Part shown: positions 39,401-53,768 of the stretch, piece by piece
How the letters are laid out: the number at the start of each line of letters is the position of its first letter
Numbering within the stretch: the first letter of the stretch is position 1
Source: Kribbella sp. NBC_01245
Lineage (GTDB): Bacteria; Actinomycetota; Actinomycetes; Propionibacteriales; Kribbellaceae
Length of the DNA: 64,000 nucleotides
Assembly (NCBI RefSeq): GCF_036226525.1
Contig: NZ_CP108487.1
Location: 558,001 to 622,000 of the forward strand
Direction of reading: 5' to 3'
Position numbers and translations under genes: made by a program
Notes under the pieces: model-generated
What the model saw: only the letters and a program-made list of their open reading frames with translations
What the model was told of the DNA's origin: nothing
Database searches by the model: none

Positions 39401-40380
39401 TCGCCGCCGCCGAACTGGAAGAACGAGCGGTAGGTGATGACGTTGTCGTACGACCTGCCCACCTTGGCGCCTTCACCGCGGTCGTAGTCCCAGTAGGACT
39501 GATCCTGATACTCCGCGCTGACGTGGGTCCAGAGGTAGTTGTTCACCGCCCAGGACGGGTCGATATAGACGGGGTAACGCGTTGCCGGTGCGTTGAGCAA
39601 CTTCTGATCCGGCTCGATGACCAGGTCCTGGGCGGATCTGGTCGTCGGGATACTGGCGTGCTTCGCCCTGGGTTCCTGCTGCTGTACGGCGGTGGGGCTG
39701 TCCCACATCACCGCCTTGCCGGCCGTGAACAGCGCCTTGCCGCTCGCGTCGGTGGCAGTCGTCGTACCGTCCGGTTTGGTGGTCAGCTTCAGCCCCGAGC
39801 CACTGATCGGGAAGCGCAACCGCTTGAGTGCGGGGTTCTTGGCCGCTTCGCGGTTCTTCACCACCAAGACGTGCTGGAAGCCCGTGGCCTCGACCCGGAC
39901 CCGCAGGTCCACGCCGGGAAAGACTTCCGGGTACGTCGCGGTGTCGCCGTCGAGCACCGGCTTCGGCAGCCGGTCCGGCCAGGCCATCCGGACCTGCTTG
40001 GTGTTCTTGCCTAGGGCAACGAGCTTCTCGTCGCCGCCACCGGACAGCCGCAGGTCGGTCACGATCAGGCCGGGCCGGACCGAGCCGTCCGGCTGGAACT
40101 TCAGTTTGGTGTCGATGGGCGCCCAGCCCGGGCCCTTTCGGGCCCGGACCGGAGTCGCGTATTGCTCCATCGTGTGCAGCCCCGAGGGCTCGCGGAACAC
40201 CTGGGTCGTCTCCGACTTCAGGTGGTCCAGCTCAACCCGCTGGGCCGCTTTCGGTTCGGCGGACACCGAGCCGGACCCCACGGGCCCGGCGGCTTGTGCC
40301 GCCGAGTCCGTGGTCAGCCCGAGCGAGGGGAGGAGTAGAGCCGCCGCCGCGACACTGGTAATCGCCAGTCTCGTTCTCAT
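36412..40380 (-). CDS. Large secreted FG-GAP/VCBS-repeat protein with C-terminal ricin-type lectin domains
   Basis: The 1322-residue precursor has a Sec signal (LAITSVAAAALLLPSLGL). The ~650 N-terminal residues include a DNRLRE-like domain and fibronectin-like segments. FG-GAP/VCBS repeats with DVNGDGRADL- and DFDGDGRTDA-type calcium-binding loops follow (about residues 680-1010). Two ricin B-type lectin regions carrying Q-x-W-type signatures (NQRFRI, SQQWIL, CQRWQF, CQRWWL) occupy the last ~290 residues. It starts 9 bp after the RHS/YD gene and is the second gene of that operon. The function is probably extracellular glycan binding in support of the YD protein. Confidence 0.85.
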   Translation of the reverse strand: MRTRLAITSVAAAALLLPSLGLTTDSAAQAAGPVGSGSVSAEPKAAQRVELDHLKSETTQVFREPSGLHTMEQYATPVRARKGPGWAPIDTKLKFQPDGSVRPGLIVTDLRLSGGGDEKLVALGKNTKQVRMAWPDRLPKPVLDGDTATYPEVFPGVDLRVRVEATGFQHVLVVKNREAAKNPALKRLRFPISGSGLKLTTKPDGTTTATDASGKALFTAGKAVMWDSPTAVQQQEPRAKHASIPTTRSAQDLVIEPDQKLLNAPATRYPVYIDPSWAVNNYLWTHVSAEYQDQSYWDYDRGEGAKVGRSYDNVITYRSFFQFGGGDIAGARVTSGTFQIWLDHSSSGSPTPTELWWTHGIDRNQPVTWRNTGGHWRAHVATASGNARTAGGQPDMLMSWTSDGLKWAAQQVADAGQSTITFGLKAPSETDISQWKRFHGHTAKIVITYNNAPNKPSRVNFTRARPCAPKEAPIVVSWPLSGYSFSAVASDKDGDNLTTRLSIHQASNDALTYELDSATTTSGSAFAWPAIDRTKLADGQTYYYYARSNDNVPDDIDFGPATERCYFTVDAKKPLGAVLESTDFPDGEAAIPARTVGTVTLRPAPGDTDVAEYLYGFKPERITSRIKAGADGTAKIPLTVWQTATGTMPAKMLYVKAVDAANNVSDEPTVWQLSANKLTQLPAKRRGDVNGDGRADLSAVLDQGDGRTAIWNIVAKDGGLQTGQLAWDSGANGGFAMYRTRPVRGDFDGDGRTDAVLVREEAGRRIGMYRGLSDSERYNFESAPVWHSGANGWPLSTARIVAGDVNGDGKSDIVAQLNVAGTSWRTLTFLGPTLNAPTEWLQTTSPWSGSAPLLADVDGDKNADLVDMQNVGGCHTVTRYFKSSGTAFSPTPTVLHDSGAGAYCWERSKPQVADVDGDGKDDIVTLYENSGTDASLKVFKSTGSAYTLSEWWRDTTTFDPARTALATGDFSADGKEDVGLIYSLDGGGREAYTLTSTGTSFGPAASGWREPRVGASTGPSFDIENRTYELVSRNTGKCLDVWNNNQADGERLVQHTCHGGLNQRFRIKQIAGIDQFEIQTAHFQGNINDGRPRCLDVYNQLHGDEVGVLQWPCMGTSNQQLRIEYLEGSSYDTVVRLKFAHSDKCASPAEGSTGEAVSIVQRTCAAEASQQWILRAGFNPGQPDGQFRVRAVHGGMTLDVANCGPDAEMRMWEWVPGSPCQRWQFLPLGDDVYKIIEPSTAQAVDVLGCTDALALQVATMPENEGSCQRWRVEPAFDGTWSITQESNGNSLDVAGCNPAAGAGLITWRYWNGPCQRWWLDQP

Positions 40381-40389
40381 CGAGAATCC

Positions 40390-43300
40390 TCAGCAACCGT
40401 TGTAGATATTCGAGCAGGGGTTCTCACGCCACATCTCTTCCTCGCGAAGCCGCTCCGGGGTCTTCTGCTCCGAAGCCACATCGATGGCGTGCAGGCCACG
40501 ACCGCCCCAGTAGCCCGCCAGCCCGCCGGCCAAGGCGCCGACGATGCCACCGATGACCACGCCGGGCGGACCGGCGACCGTTCCGCCCGTGGCACCGAGC
40601 TGCGCACCGGCCCACGCGCCGGCCGACACACCTGCCGCCGTACCGACCGCGGCCCCGACCGCCATGCCGCTGTCGGTGTAGGTGTCGCGGCCGAGAGCCT
40701 CCTCGTCCGGGGGCGGCGGCTGCTTCGCCTTCTCCTCGTCCTTCTTCTTCTGCTCTTCGACCTGCTTGCGGTTGGCTTCCGCCGCCGCCTGTGCAGCCCT
40801 GGCCTGTTCACCGACCCGCCTGGCCACGGCGGCCAGCTGGTCCACTCTTCGATCCAGGGCCGCGACGCTCGAGTTCGTCGCCCTGGCGGCGGCCAGCGCC
40901 TTGGCCATCTCCTGGGCATCCGGGCCGGATTCCTTGATGAACCGTTTGGTGACGATCTTGATGACTTCCTTGGTGTGGTACCGAACCGTGCGGATGATCT
41001 CCTTGAAGATCGTCACCTGGCGGGCCACCTCGGCCACCAGCGCCTGGGCGAAGTCATGGAAACCGAAGGCGGTCGCGACCTTCGAAAGGAAGGTGTAGAT
41101 CACGATCTTGACGTAGACCGTGATGACCTCCCGCTTCAGTTCCTTGATGCGCTTGGTGTGGTAGCGCACGATCGTCTTCAGCTCGGTGACCGTTTCGGTC
41201 CGATAGCGCTTGCCATCGGCATCAATCGAGCTGACCGGACTGTTGTTCGCGTACGCATAGGCGTTCAGCTGTTGCGGATCGCCCGGATCCACGACCGGGT
41301 CGACGGAGATGAACCGGCCGGTGGTCGGGTCGTACTCCCGCGCACCGAGATGGACCAGGCCGGTCGACGAGTCCTTCGTACCGCCGACGAAGTCCCGCTG
41401 GCTCGGCCAGGCGGTCGGTACCGCACCGCGCGCCTCGCCGTACGGGGTGATCCGGCGCCGCTGGAAGGCCTGCGTCTCCGCGTCGACCATCAGCGTCGCC
41501 GAACCGTGGTGGTCGGAGCCGAGCCAGGTCAGCTTGCCCCTCGGGTCGGCTGAGGTGGCAACGCGAACGCCGATGGTCTGCTTGCCAAACGTGTAGTGCC
41601 GCGTTCCGACCTGGGTGCCGTCCGGCTTCAGCAGCACCTCGGTGCCGCCGAGGTACAGCGTGGTTCCGGTGCTGTCCTTGCGGAGCAGCCGGTTGCCCTC
41701 GGCGTCGTAGATGTACTCGGTCTCCTGGCTGCCCTTGGTGACCTTGGTCAGTTTGCCTTCGGGATCGAAGTCGAAGGTCTCACCGACTCCGGCGACGGTC
41801 CGGCTGGTCTGGTTGCCGTTCGCGTCGTAGCCGTACTCGTTGACCTTGGTGCCTTCCGGCCCGGTCGTGGTGATCTTCTGTACGGCGTGCGGCCGCGGCT
41901 GGCCGGTGGCCGGGTACTCGTAGGTGCTGGTCGTCGCACCCGCCGCGGTGTTGCGGGTTTCGGTCTTGCGGTTGCCGATCTTGTCGAACGTCCACGAGTG
42001 CCAGTACGGCGCAGGTCCGCCGAGTTGGCTCGCGACCATCGGTTGCACGGCGCAGTTGCCGTCGCCCGGTGTCCAGGCCTTGGTCAGTCGCTTCAGCTCG
42101 TCGTAGTTGAAGCACTGGGTGTCCTTCGGCTCCGTGCTGCCGGTCGCGGGCGCGTCGACGATCTTCGTGACGTTCCCCGCGAGGTCGTAGCTGTAGCTCT
42201 GGTCCAGAACACGTTGCGGACCAGGCGTTTCCCGTTGGCTGATCGCCCGGGTCAGGCGGCGGGTGGCCTCGTCGTACACGTAGGAGTGACGCAGCCACTT
42301 GCCGTCGGTCGGCTTGACCTCGAGCAGCGTCAGATCGCCGTACGAGTTGAACTCCGAGCCCGTGACGTAGCTGCCGAGCTCACTCGACATACCGGTCGGC
42401 AGGTCGTTGCTGTCGTAAGTGGTCGTCAGGGTTTCCGCCGGCAGGCCACCGACCGCCGGTAGCTCGGTGGTCTTCAGCAGGCCATTGTCGGTATAGGTCT
42501 GGCTGGTCGAGTAGGTCTTGGCCAGACCGCCTTGGGCCGCGGGAATCGTGACCTCCGTGCCGGTCGGCTGGCCGGCGGCCGTGTACCCGGTGACCCGGGT
42601 GGTGTAGGCCTGGCCGTTCACATAGCGGGTCGACGTACTCGCCGAGCCCTTGGCGATCGTGTCGTAACTGCGCTCGACCCGTATCGGCCCGTCGACCGAA
42701 CCTTCGCGCGAGGATGTCGGACGGCCGATCAGGTCGTAGGTGTAGAACAACTTGGTGCCCTTGGCGTCGGTGGTCGACGTCAACTGGTCCAGTTCGTTGT
42801 AGGTGAAGCTGGTGGTACCGCGGTCCGGCTCCTCGACCTTTGTCCGACGACCCTGTACGTCGTACGTGTAGCGCCACACATTGCCGGCCGGGTCGGTGAC
42901 CGAGGCCAGCTGTCCCGCCTTGGTGTAGGTGTAACTCGTCTTGTCGTAGTCGCCACTCGGGTCCGGGGTGTTGTAGGTCCGCAATTCGGTCTGGCGGCCC
43001 TGGACATCGGTGATCTTCGTGGTCGCCTGCTCACCGGTCGGCGGGTTGGTGGTCTGCCGATCCGGTTCGTGGCTGTGCGTGGTGGCCCACTTCTCCTCGT
43101 TGTACGACCAGAACGACTCCTTGCCCGGCCGGTCGAGTGCGTCGTACGTCGTCGACTTGCGCGCCGGCAGTTCTTCCTCGATGGGGTCGAAGACCACGTT
43201 TCCGGGCGGTGCGTCGTTGTAGTATGGAGTGTTCTCGATCACCTGCAGACCGCGTGAGTCGTACTCGATATCGGTGATGACGCGCCCGATACCGTCGGCG

Positions 43301-46300
43301 GATGCCTTCTGGATCTGCCGCTTCCGCTGCAGGCCATCGAGGATTTCGTACGTCGTCTCGACGGATCCATCGGCTTGCAGGCTCTTGGTCTGCACGACGC
43401 CGGGCTCGTCGACGCCACCGAAGTAGGTGTGCTCGACGTTGGGCGTCGCCGACTCCGCGCGGCCGGGCAGCCAGACCTTCGCGATCCGGCCGAGACCGTC
43501 CCGCTTCGATACGGTCTCGCGACCGGCGACGTCGATGACCTTCTTCGCCTGACCCCACGCCGGGTCGAGCTCGGTGCTCGTCGTGTGCCCGTTGGGCAGG
43601 GTCACCGTGGTCTTGGTGACCGGCCCGTCGGCCGGGAAGTAGTCGTACCGCGTGGTCCGGCCCTTCGCATCGGTCTCGGATTCCTTCCGGCCGTGCTCGT
43701 CGTACGTCGTGGTGCCCAGCGTTTCGTACGTCGGTTCGCCGGCGCTGGTGAAACCGGACAGCCGCTGGGACGCGATCGGCTTGGGTTCGGTCGGCGTGGC
43801 GCCGCCTTCGTACTGGACCTTCTCGTCGGAGATGACGTCGTCCTTGGTCCACGGCTGGTCACAGGCCTTGGCGACCGTCTGGGTGCGCGACGGCAGTTCC
43901 GTGATGCCCTGGGCCGCGTTGCTCACGTATTCGAACCGCGTGCAGGTGTCGTCAGCCGTCGTGGTCAGGTCGTTGGCATTGGTCGCCTCGGTGAGCAGAC
44001 CGGTGCTGCTGTACTCGTTCTTGGCCGAGGTCTCGCGGAAACCGCCGCCGGGCTTGGCCTCCCAGCCGCGGACGGACTTCTGCTCGACCTTGAACGCACT
44101 CGTGGTGCCCCAGTCGCGGGTCCGCGTCGAGGTCGCCTGCGATACCCACGGCTCGGTGATGGTGCGTTCGGCGATCGCGCCGTTCAGCAGCTTGCTGCTC
44201 TCCCGCTCCTGGCCGGCCAGCACGTTGGCGTCCTCGATCGTCGCGCCGGTGGAGTCGACCAGCTTGACGTCCTTGACGGCGCCGTTCATGAGCTTGTCGC
44301 CGTCCATGCCCTGGAAGTAGCGGTGCTCGGTGACCGACTGCGGTCCGGACGGGTTGCCCTTGGTCACGATGACCCGCTTGTAACCACGCCACTGCGACCA
44401 GGTCTTGCGGCCGATCTCGACCAAACCGTCCTCGTCATCGTGGCGCCAGGCCGGGCCCTCGGGATAGGTGACCCTGGTCTCCACGGGCACCATGCCGCTG
44501 ACGCGGTCGGACTCGGTCACCGACGTGACGACGTACTTGTGGAACCAGTCCTCCCGCTCGTCGGTGGCACCGGGCGGGGTCCACTTCATCGGGTGGCAAC
44601 GGCGGTTGTTGTTGTCCACGGCCGGGACGTTGCCCGGCAGGCTGCAGTCCTTCTCCGAGTAGGAGATGGCGAGAGAACCGCCGGAGCCGTAGTGGATCGC
44701 ACGAATGCGGAACCAGTCCAGCAGGGGCTGGCCGGTGCCGTCGTCGACCCGGTTGTTCATCGCGACCTTGTCGAAGTTGACCTCGGGCGTGTTGACCGCA
44801 GCGCCGACCTCGCCGATGTGGGTGAGGGCTTCTAGCCACAGTCGCGGCCCGGTGTTGTCGCCGGGGTTCGGGAAGCTGTGCCGCAGCGTCCAGCTGTCGA
44901 CCGGTGAGAACGCGGTGCCGCGCCAGACCTCGGTGCGGACCTTGCTGAGCTTCTTCTTGGTCCAGAAGGTCGGCCCGAACCGGGTGCAGCGGGTGGTGCT
45001 GGTGCACTCCTGGTCGAGCGGGGTGTCGAAGTAGTCCGCGGGAGCGCAGTTGGCGCCCGTGACGCACCGTTCGGCGGTGTCGAAGTGGACCCGCGCGACC
45101 GGCTTCTCGGCGAATACCTCGCCGGCGGTCTGGCCGTAGTCGATCCGCTTGATGTTGCCGGCCCGGTCGTAGGTGCTGACCGTGGTCTCGGTGCCGTTGC
45201 GGGCGTAGTTGTTCTTCTCGACGTCGTAGAACAGCGACATGGTGTTGCCGTGCGGGTCGACGACGTAGTCGAGGTTCCAGCGGTAGACCTGCTGGCAGAA
45301 CGAGTCGGCAAAGGCCGCCTTGTTGCACTGCTCACCGCCGTGGTTGCCCGCGACCGGGACGGTCCACGCCGAGTTGGTCGCCTGAGCGTTGGGGCTCGGG
45401 ATCTTGTTCAGCCCGAAGTAGAACTTGGTGCCGTCCTTGGTCGTGATGAGCCAGTGCTCACCCTTCTCGGCGTCGGTGCCGCCCTGGTCGCCGTTGTCGG
45501 CGCCGGACAGCCGCTCCACCTTGGTGCCGTCGTCGGCCTTCGGGCGCCACTGGCCGGTGACGTCGTCCTTCACCAGCTCACCGCCCTTGCCGTTCAGGGT
45601 GAAGGTCGCGTTGTCGGTCGCGAAGCACAGGTCGCCGACGGCCCTGGTTCCGTTGTTGCCGGTCTGCTCGCTCTTGGACGAGCAGGAAGCGTAGCGACGT
45701 TCGATCGAGCCGCCCGGTGACAGCTCGAAGCCCTCACCGACCCAGGACGACTGGTTGTTGGTGCCCGAGGTCCGGCCGTCCACGCTGCCCGAGGAGTAGC
45801 CCAGGCTGATCTGCGCGGTGGGGCCGCCGGTACCGGGTGGCGTGCGCATCGGGTACTGCCAGTTGAAGTCGCCCGACGAGCCGCCGACCGACCAGGAGGC
45901 GGTGGGGGAGAGGTTGGTGTTGCCGAAGTCGCCGGCCGGTCCGGCCGCGGCCGCTTCCATCGCGAACAGACCATCAGCGGGTACGTCGGCGCTGAGCTTG
46001 CCTGATCCGGTGTTGCGGGTCTTCAGCGGCGTACCGGCACAACCGGCCGGAACGGGCGTCGCCGCCGCGCAAGCCGGGAGTTGGACCAGCCGTAGCCGGC
46101 TCGCCCAGTCGCCGCCGTACGCGTGCCGGAACGCCTGGTAGTCGAGTTCCAGCGCAACCTTGCCTCGAGCCTTCGCCTTATCGGTGTTCGTGAGTTTCAC
46201 GAGCAGGGAGGCGCCGCGTTTGCCGAGCAGGTCCACCTTGACCTTGCTGGGCGCGCTGCCGTCGGTGGTGGCCGGCCCGATCGCGAGCGGCAGCGTGCCG

Positions 46301-46605
46301 GCCGCCTTCTTGGCGGGCAGTACGCCGGAGAGCCGCGCGTCCCAGGTGGTCGCGGGTAAGGCGACCTCAGCGGTGCCGGCTGACGGCCAGACCACGGCAG
46401 GCGTCTTCACGACGTCAACGTTGAGATCGGGCTGCCGTGGCTTCACCTGGTAGTCCGAGCCGCGGACGGACTTCACCTTGGCTGATTTGAACAGTGGCTC
46501 GGCTTTGGTGGGCGCCGGAACGGCCCCGGCCGGAGCATTCAGCCCGACCACCAGCGTGAGCCCGACCACCGTGGCCAGCGCACCACGCAGAACGCGTGTT
46601 GACAT
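40390..46605 (-). CDS. Giant secreted RHS/YD-repeat protein with coiled-coil and glycine-zipper C-terminal tip
   Basis: The 2071-residue protein has a Sec signal (GALATVVGLTLVVGLNAPAGA) and an SpvB-like N-terminal part (SLGYSSGSVDGRTSG). A long array of YD repeats (YDSRG, YDALDRP, YDVQGRRTKV, YDANGNQT) forms a shell-like barrel. The RHS core (YDPTTGRFISVDP) comes at about residue 1765. After it, the tip is unusual: basic helices, a coiled coil (QVEEQKKKDEEKAK) and a Gly/Ala-rich hydrophobic segment of ~60 residues with GXXXG-type spacing, ending in two Cys. RHS tips are often toxins. This one resembles a membrane-inserting segment, but no immunity gene is evident nearby, so toxicity is only a possibility. 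An AGGTTCC segment precedes the ATG. Confidence 0.9.
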   Translation of the reverse strand: MSTRVLRGALATVVGLTLVVGLNAPAGAVPAPTKAEPLFKSAKVKSVRGSDYQVKPRQPDLNVDVVKTPAVVWPSAGTAEVALPATTWDARLSGVLPAKKAAGTLPLAIGPATTDGSAPSKVKVDLLGKRGASLLVKLTNTDKAKARGKVALELDYQAFRHAYGGDWASRLRLVQLPACAAATPVPAGCAGTPLKTRNTGSGKLSADVPADGLFAMEAAAAGPAGDFGNTNLSPTASWSVGGSSGDFNWQYPMRTPPGTGGPTAQISLGYSSGSVDGRTSGTNNQSSWVGEGFELSPGGSIERRYASCSSKSEQTGNNGTRAVGDLCFATDNATFTLNGKGGELVKDDVTGQWRPKADDGTKVERLSGADNGDQGGTDAEKGEHWLITTKDGTKFYFGLNKIPSPNAQATNSAWTVPVAGNHGGEQCNKAAFADSFCQQVYRWNLDYVVDPHGNTMSLFYDVEKNNYARNGTETTVSTYDRAGNIKRIDYGQTAGEVFAEKPVARVHFDTAERCVTGANCAPADYFDTPLDQECTSTTRCTRFGPTFWTKKKLSKVRTEVWRGTAFSPVDSWTLRHSFPNPGDNTGPRLWLEALTHIGEVGAAVNTPEVNFDKVAMNNRVDDGTGQPLLDWFRIRAIHYGSGGSLAISYSEKDCSLPGNVPAVDNNNRRCHPMKWTPPGATDEREDWFHKYVVTSVTESDRVSGMVPVETRVTYPEGPAWRHDDEDGLVEIGRKTWSQWRGYKRVIVTKGNPSGPQSVTEHRYFQGMDGDKLMNGAVKDVKLVDSTGATIEDANVLAGQERESSKLLNGAIAERTITEPWVSQATSTRTRDWGTTSAFKVEQKSVRGWEAKPGGGFRETSAKNEYSSTGLLTEATNANDLTTTADDTCTRFEYVSNAAQGITELPSRTQTVAKACDQPWTKDDVISDEKVQYEGGATPTEPKPIASQRLSGFTSAGEPTYETLGTTTYDEHGRKESETDAKGRTTRYDYFPADGPVTKTTVTLPNGHTTSTELDPAWGQAKKVIDVAGRETVSKRDGLGRIAKVWLPGRAESATPNVEHTYFGGVDEPGVVQTKSLQADGSVETTYEILDGLQRKRQIQKASADGIGRVITDIEYDSRGLQVIENTPYYNDAPPGNVVFDPIEEELPARKSTTYDALDRPGKESFWSYNEEKWATTHSHEPDRQTTNPPTGEQATTKITDVQGRQTELRTYNTPDPSGDYDKTSYTYTKAGQLASVTDPAGNVWRYTYDVQGRRTKVEEPDRGTTSFTYNELDQLTSTTDAKGTKLFYTYDLIGRPTSSREGSVDGPIRVERSYDTIAKGSASTSTRYVNGQAYTTRVTGYTAAGQPTGTEVTIPAAQGGLAKTYSTSQTYTDNGLLKTTELPAVGGLPAETLTTTYDSNDLPTGMSSELGSYVTGSEFNSYGDLTLLEVKPTDGKWLRHSYVYDEATRRLTRAISQRETPGPQRVLDQSYSYDLAGNVTKIVDAPATGSTEPKDTQCFNYDELKRLTKAWTPGDGNCAVQPMVASQLGGPAPYWHSWTFDKIGNRKTETRNTAAGATTSTYEYPATGQPRPHAVQKITTTGPEGTKVNEYGYDANGNQTSRTVAGVGETFDFDPEGKLTKVTKGSQETEYIYDAEGNRLLRKDSTGTTLYLGGTEVLLKPDGTQVGTRHYTFGKQTIGVRVATSADPRGKLTWLGSDHHGSATLMVDAETQAFQRRRITPYGEARGAVPTAWPSQRDFVGGTKDSSTGLVHLGAREYDPTTGRFISVDPVVDPGDPQQLNAYAYANNSPVSSIDADGKRYRTETVTELKTIVRYHTKRIKELKREVITVYVKIVIYTFLSKVATAFGFHDFAQALVAEVARQVTIFKEIIRTVRYHTKEVIKIVTKRFIKESGPDAQEMAKALAAARATNSSVAALDRRVDQLAAVARRVGEQARAAQAAAEANRKQVEEQKKKDEEKAKQPPPPDEEALGRDTYTDSGMAVGAAVGTAAGVSAGAWAGAQLGATGGTVAGPPGVVIGGIVGALAGGLAGYWGGRGLHAIDVASEQKTPERLREEEMWRENPCSNIYNGC

Positions 46606-46747
46606 GGAACCTCCCCAGATTCGACCACCTGAATGTCGGCGAACGGGGGTACTACCTCAACGGTTTCGACGCTGGTGAATTAGTTCCTCAACCGGCGTGG
46701 GGTTGTGCCACGACTGGTTTCACGCTGCTGGCAGGGCGAATCGGCCC

Positions 46748-46783
46748 GCTACCCGCCTCCGAGCGGTGCCGGAGGCGGGTAGC
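46748..46783 (-). terminator. Terminator after the carboxylase gene
   Basis: GCTACCCGCCTCCG (46748-46761) is exactly inverted at 46770-46783 with an 8-nt loop. It lies 26 bp past the carboxylase stop and well upstream of the YD-repeat gene on the same strand, so it separates the two units. Confidence 0.8.
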
Positions 46784-46808
46784 AGGCTTTCGACCGAGAT
46801 CGAATTCC

Positions 46809-52316
<5,508 letters not shown>

Positions 52317-52410
52317 GGGTGTTTCAACCTCCGAAAGGCGTCGACTACGAGACCCCGGGCATGGGCGTCGGTGGGTAGCCTGCCATCTTTCGTTGCCAAC
52401 TGGCGAGTAC

Positions 52411-52434
52411 GGCCCCTCCTGCGACAGAGGGGCC
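52411..52434 (-). terminator. Terminator hairpin downstream of ROK gene (second)
   Basis: GGCCCCTC (52411-52418) is inverted at 52427-52434 around CTGCGACA. It lies 28 bp beyond the first hairpin at 52462, and both loops contain TGCGAC or its complement. Confidence 0.65.
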
Positions 52435-52461
52435 GAATCCGTGTCAGGTAGACCCAGGTTG

Positions 52462-52483
52462 CCCCTTCGTCGCAAAGAAGGGG
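52462..52483 (-). terminator. Terminator hairpin downstream of ROK gene (first)
   Basis: CCCCTTC (52462-52468) is inverted at 52477-52483 with loop GTCGCAAA. It lies 14 bp past the ROK stop. Together with the hairpin at 52411 it ends the GH35 operon before the carboxylase promoter. Confidence 0.7.
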
Positions 52484-52496
52484 GGAGGGGCGGGAG

Positions 52497-53744
52497 CTAG
52501 GCGGGTGGGCGGAGGCGGCGGCGCATGGTGGGGGTGCTGGCGGGGCTGGCTAGGCCGAGGCGGCCGAGGAATTGCTCCAGGGTGAACGCCGCCATGCCGA
52601 GGGCGACCGCGTTGCCGGGCACCTTCGACGCCTCGACGGTCAGGCCTTGCATCGACCCCGGCAGCACGTGGTCGGGTAGTTCTTCGAGCAAAGCCGGGAT
52701 GAGCCACTCGCTGAGGGCGGCCGACGTCCAGCCGGTGAGGGTGACGTACGGGATGTTGAGCAGGTTGACGAGATCGCCGAGCCCGGCCGCGAGGTAGTGC
52801 GACGTACGGCGCGCGAGCTCCGTCAGCGCGGGATCGCCGGCCACGAGCCCTTCGGCAACCGCGTCGACGAAGCCGCGTTGCAGGGGCTGCTGGAGCGCCG
52901 GATGGGCCGGGTCGATCTCGGCGAGCGACATCTCCAGACCGTGTACGCCGAGGTAGGCCTCGACGCACCCACGCCGACCACATCGGCACAACCGGCCATC
53001 CAGTTGCAGCAGGGTGTGACCCCATTCGCCCGCGTTGTTGGTCGCACCGCGGATCAACGCGCCGTCAACGGCGATCCCCGCGCCGACGCCGGTGCCGAGA
53101 TTGACGACCGCCATGCTCCCGGCGACCCGGCCGACGCCGAACCACATCTCGGCCAACGCGACCGCCTTCAGCGGGTTGTCGACGTACACCGAACTCCCGA
53201 GGCGCTTCTCCAGCAGTTCCTCGATGCGTACGTCGTGCCAGTCCCAGTTCGGCGCGAAGACGGAGACGCCCGCGTCCGGCCGGACCTGGCCCGGCATGCT
53301 CACACCGACGCCGATGATCCGGTCGCGCTCGGTGCCAGTGGTCTCGACGGCCGAGTCGATCGCGCGGATGATGCCGTCGACGACGTACGCCGGGTCGTTC
53401 TCGTGCTCGTCCAGCGCGACCTCGCCGTGGCCGAGTGGGCCGAGGGCGAGGTCGAAGACGGTGGCATCGACGTACGTCTCGGCGACGTCGATGCCGATGA
53501 TGCGGCCGCGATCGGGGTTGATGGTGAGTCGCTCGTACGGGCGGCCGACGGTGCTGCGCTCGACCGTCGCGATCCGCAGCACGCCCTCGGCCAGGAACTC
53601 GGTGACCAGGGTCGCGACCGTCGCCGGGCTGAGGCCCGTGTGCCGGACGATCTCCTGACGAGTGGACGGCCCGATCTCGAAGAGCGCATGCAGAACCTCG
53701 AAACGACTCTCGTTCCGAAGGTCCCGGGACGTCTGCCGCGGCAC
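52497..53744 (-). CDS. ROK-family transcriptional regulator (NagC/XylR type)
   Basis: The 415-residue protein has a winged HTH (EVLHALFEIGPSTRQEIVRHTGLSPATVATLVTEFL) and a ROK sugar-kinase-like domain. The latter has the GTGVGAGI phosphate loop and the zinc-type CRCGRRGCVEAYLG motif. ROK repressors of this kind respond to sugars without phosphorylating them. It starts 24 bp after the GH35 gene and is probably part of, and regulator of, that operon. Confidence 0.92.
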   Translation of the reverse strand: MPRQTSRDLRNESRFEVLHALFEIGPSTRQEIVRHTGLSPATVATLVTEFLAEGVLRIATVERSTVGRPYERLTINPDRGRIIGIDVAETYVDATVFDLALGPLGHGEVALDEHENDPAYVVDGIIRAIDSAVETTGTERDRIIGVGVSMPGQVRPDAGVSVFAPNWDWHDVRIEELLEKRLGSSVYVDNPLKAVALAEMWFGVGRVAGSMAVVNLGTGVGAGIAVDGALIRGATNNAGEWGHTLLQLDGRLCRCGRRGCVEAYLGVHGLEMSLAEIDPAHPALQQPLQRGFVDAVAEGLVAGDPALTELARRTSHYLAAGLGDLVNLLNIPYVTLTGWTSAALSEWLIPALLEELPDHVLPGSMQGLTVEASKVPGNAVALGMAAFTLEQFLGRLGLASPASTPTMRRRLRPPA

Positions 53745-53768
53745 TGTTTCCCCCTTGGTTGTTCTGGT

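Noticed and set aside
40390..41200. Calling the RHS C-terminal tip a specific nuclease or deaminase toxin
   Set aside because: No catalytic motif of a known RHS toxin can be seen and no immunity gene follows, so only a general description is given.
40489..46359. Several + strand frames of 60-480 codons across the YD-repeat gene
   Set aside because: They lie entirely inside the YD gene, are repetitive because the gene is, and match no family.
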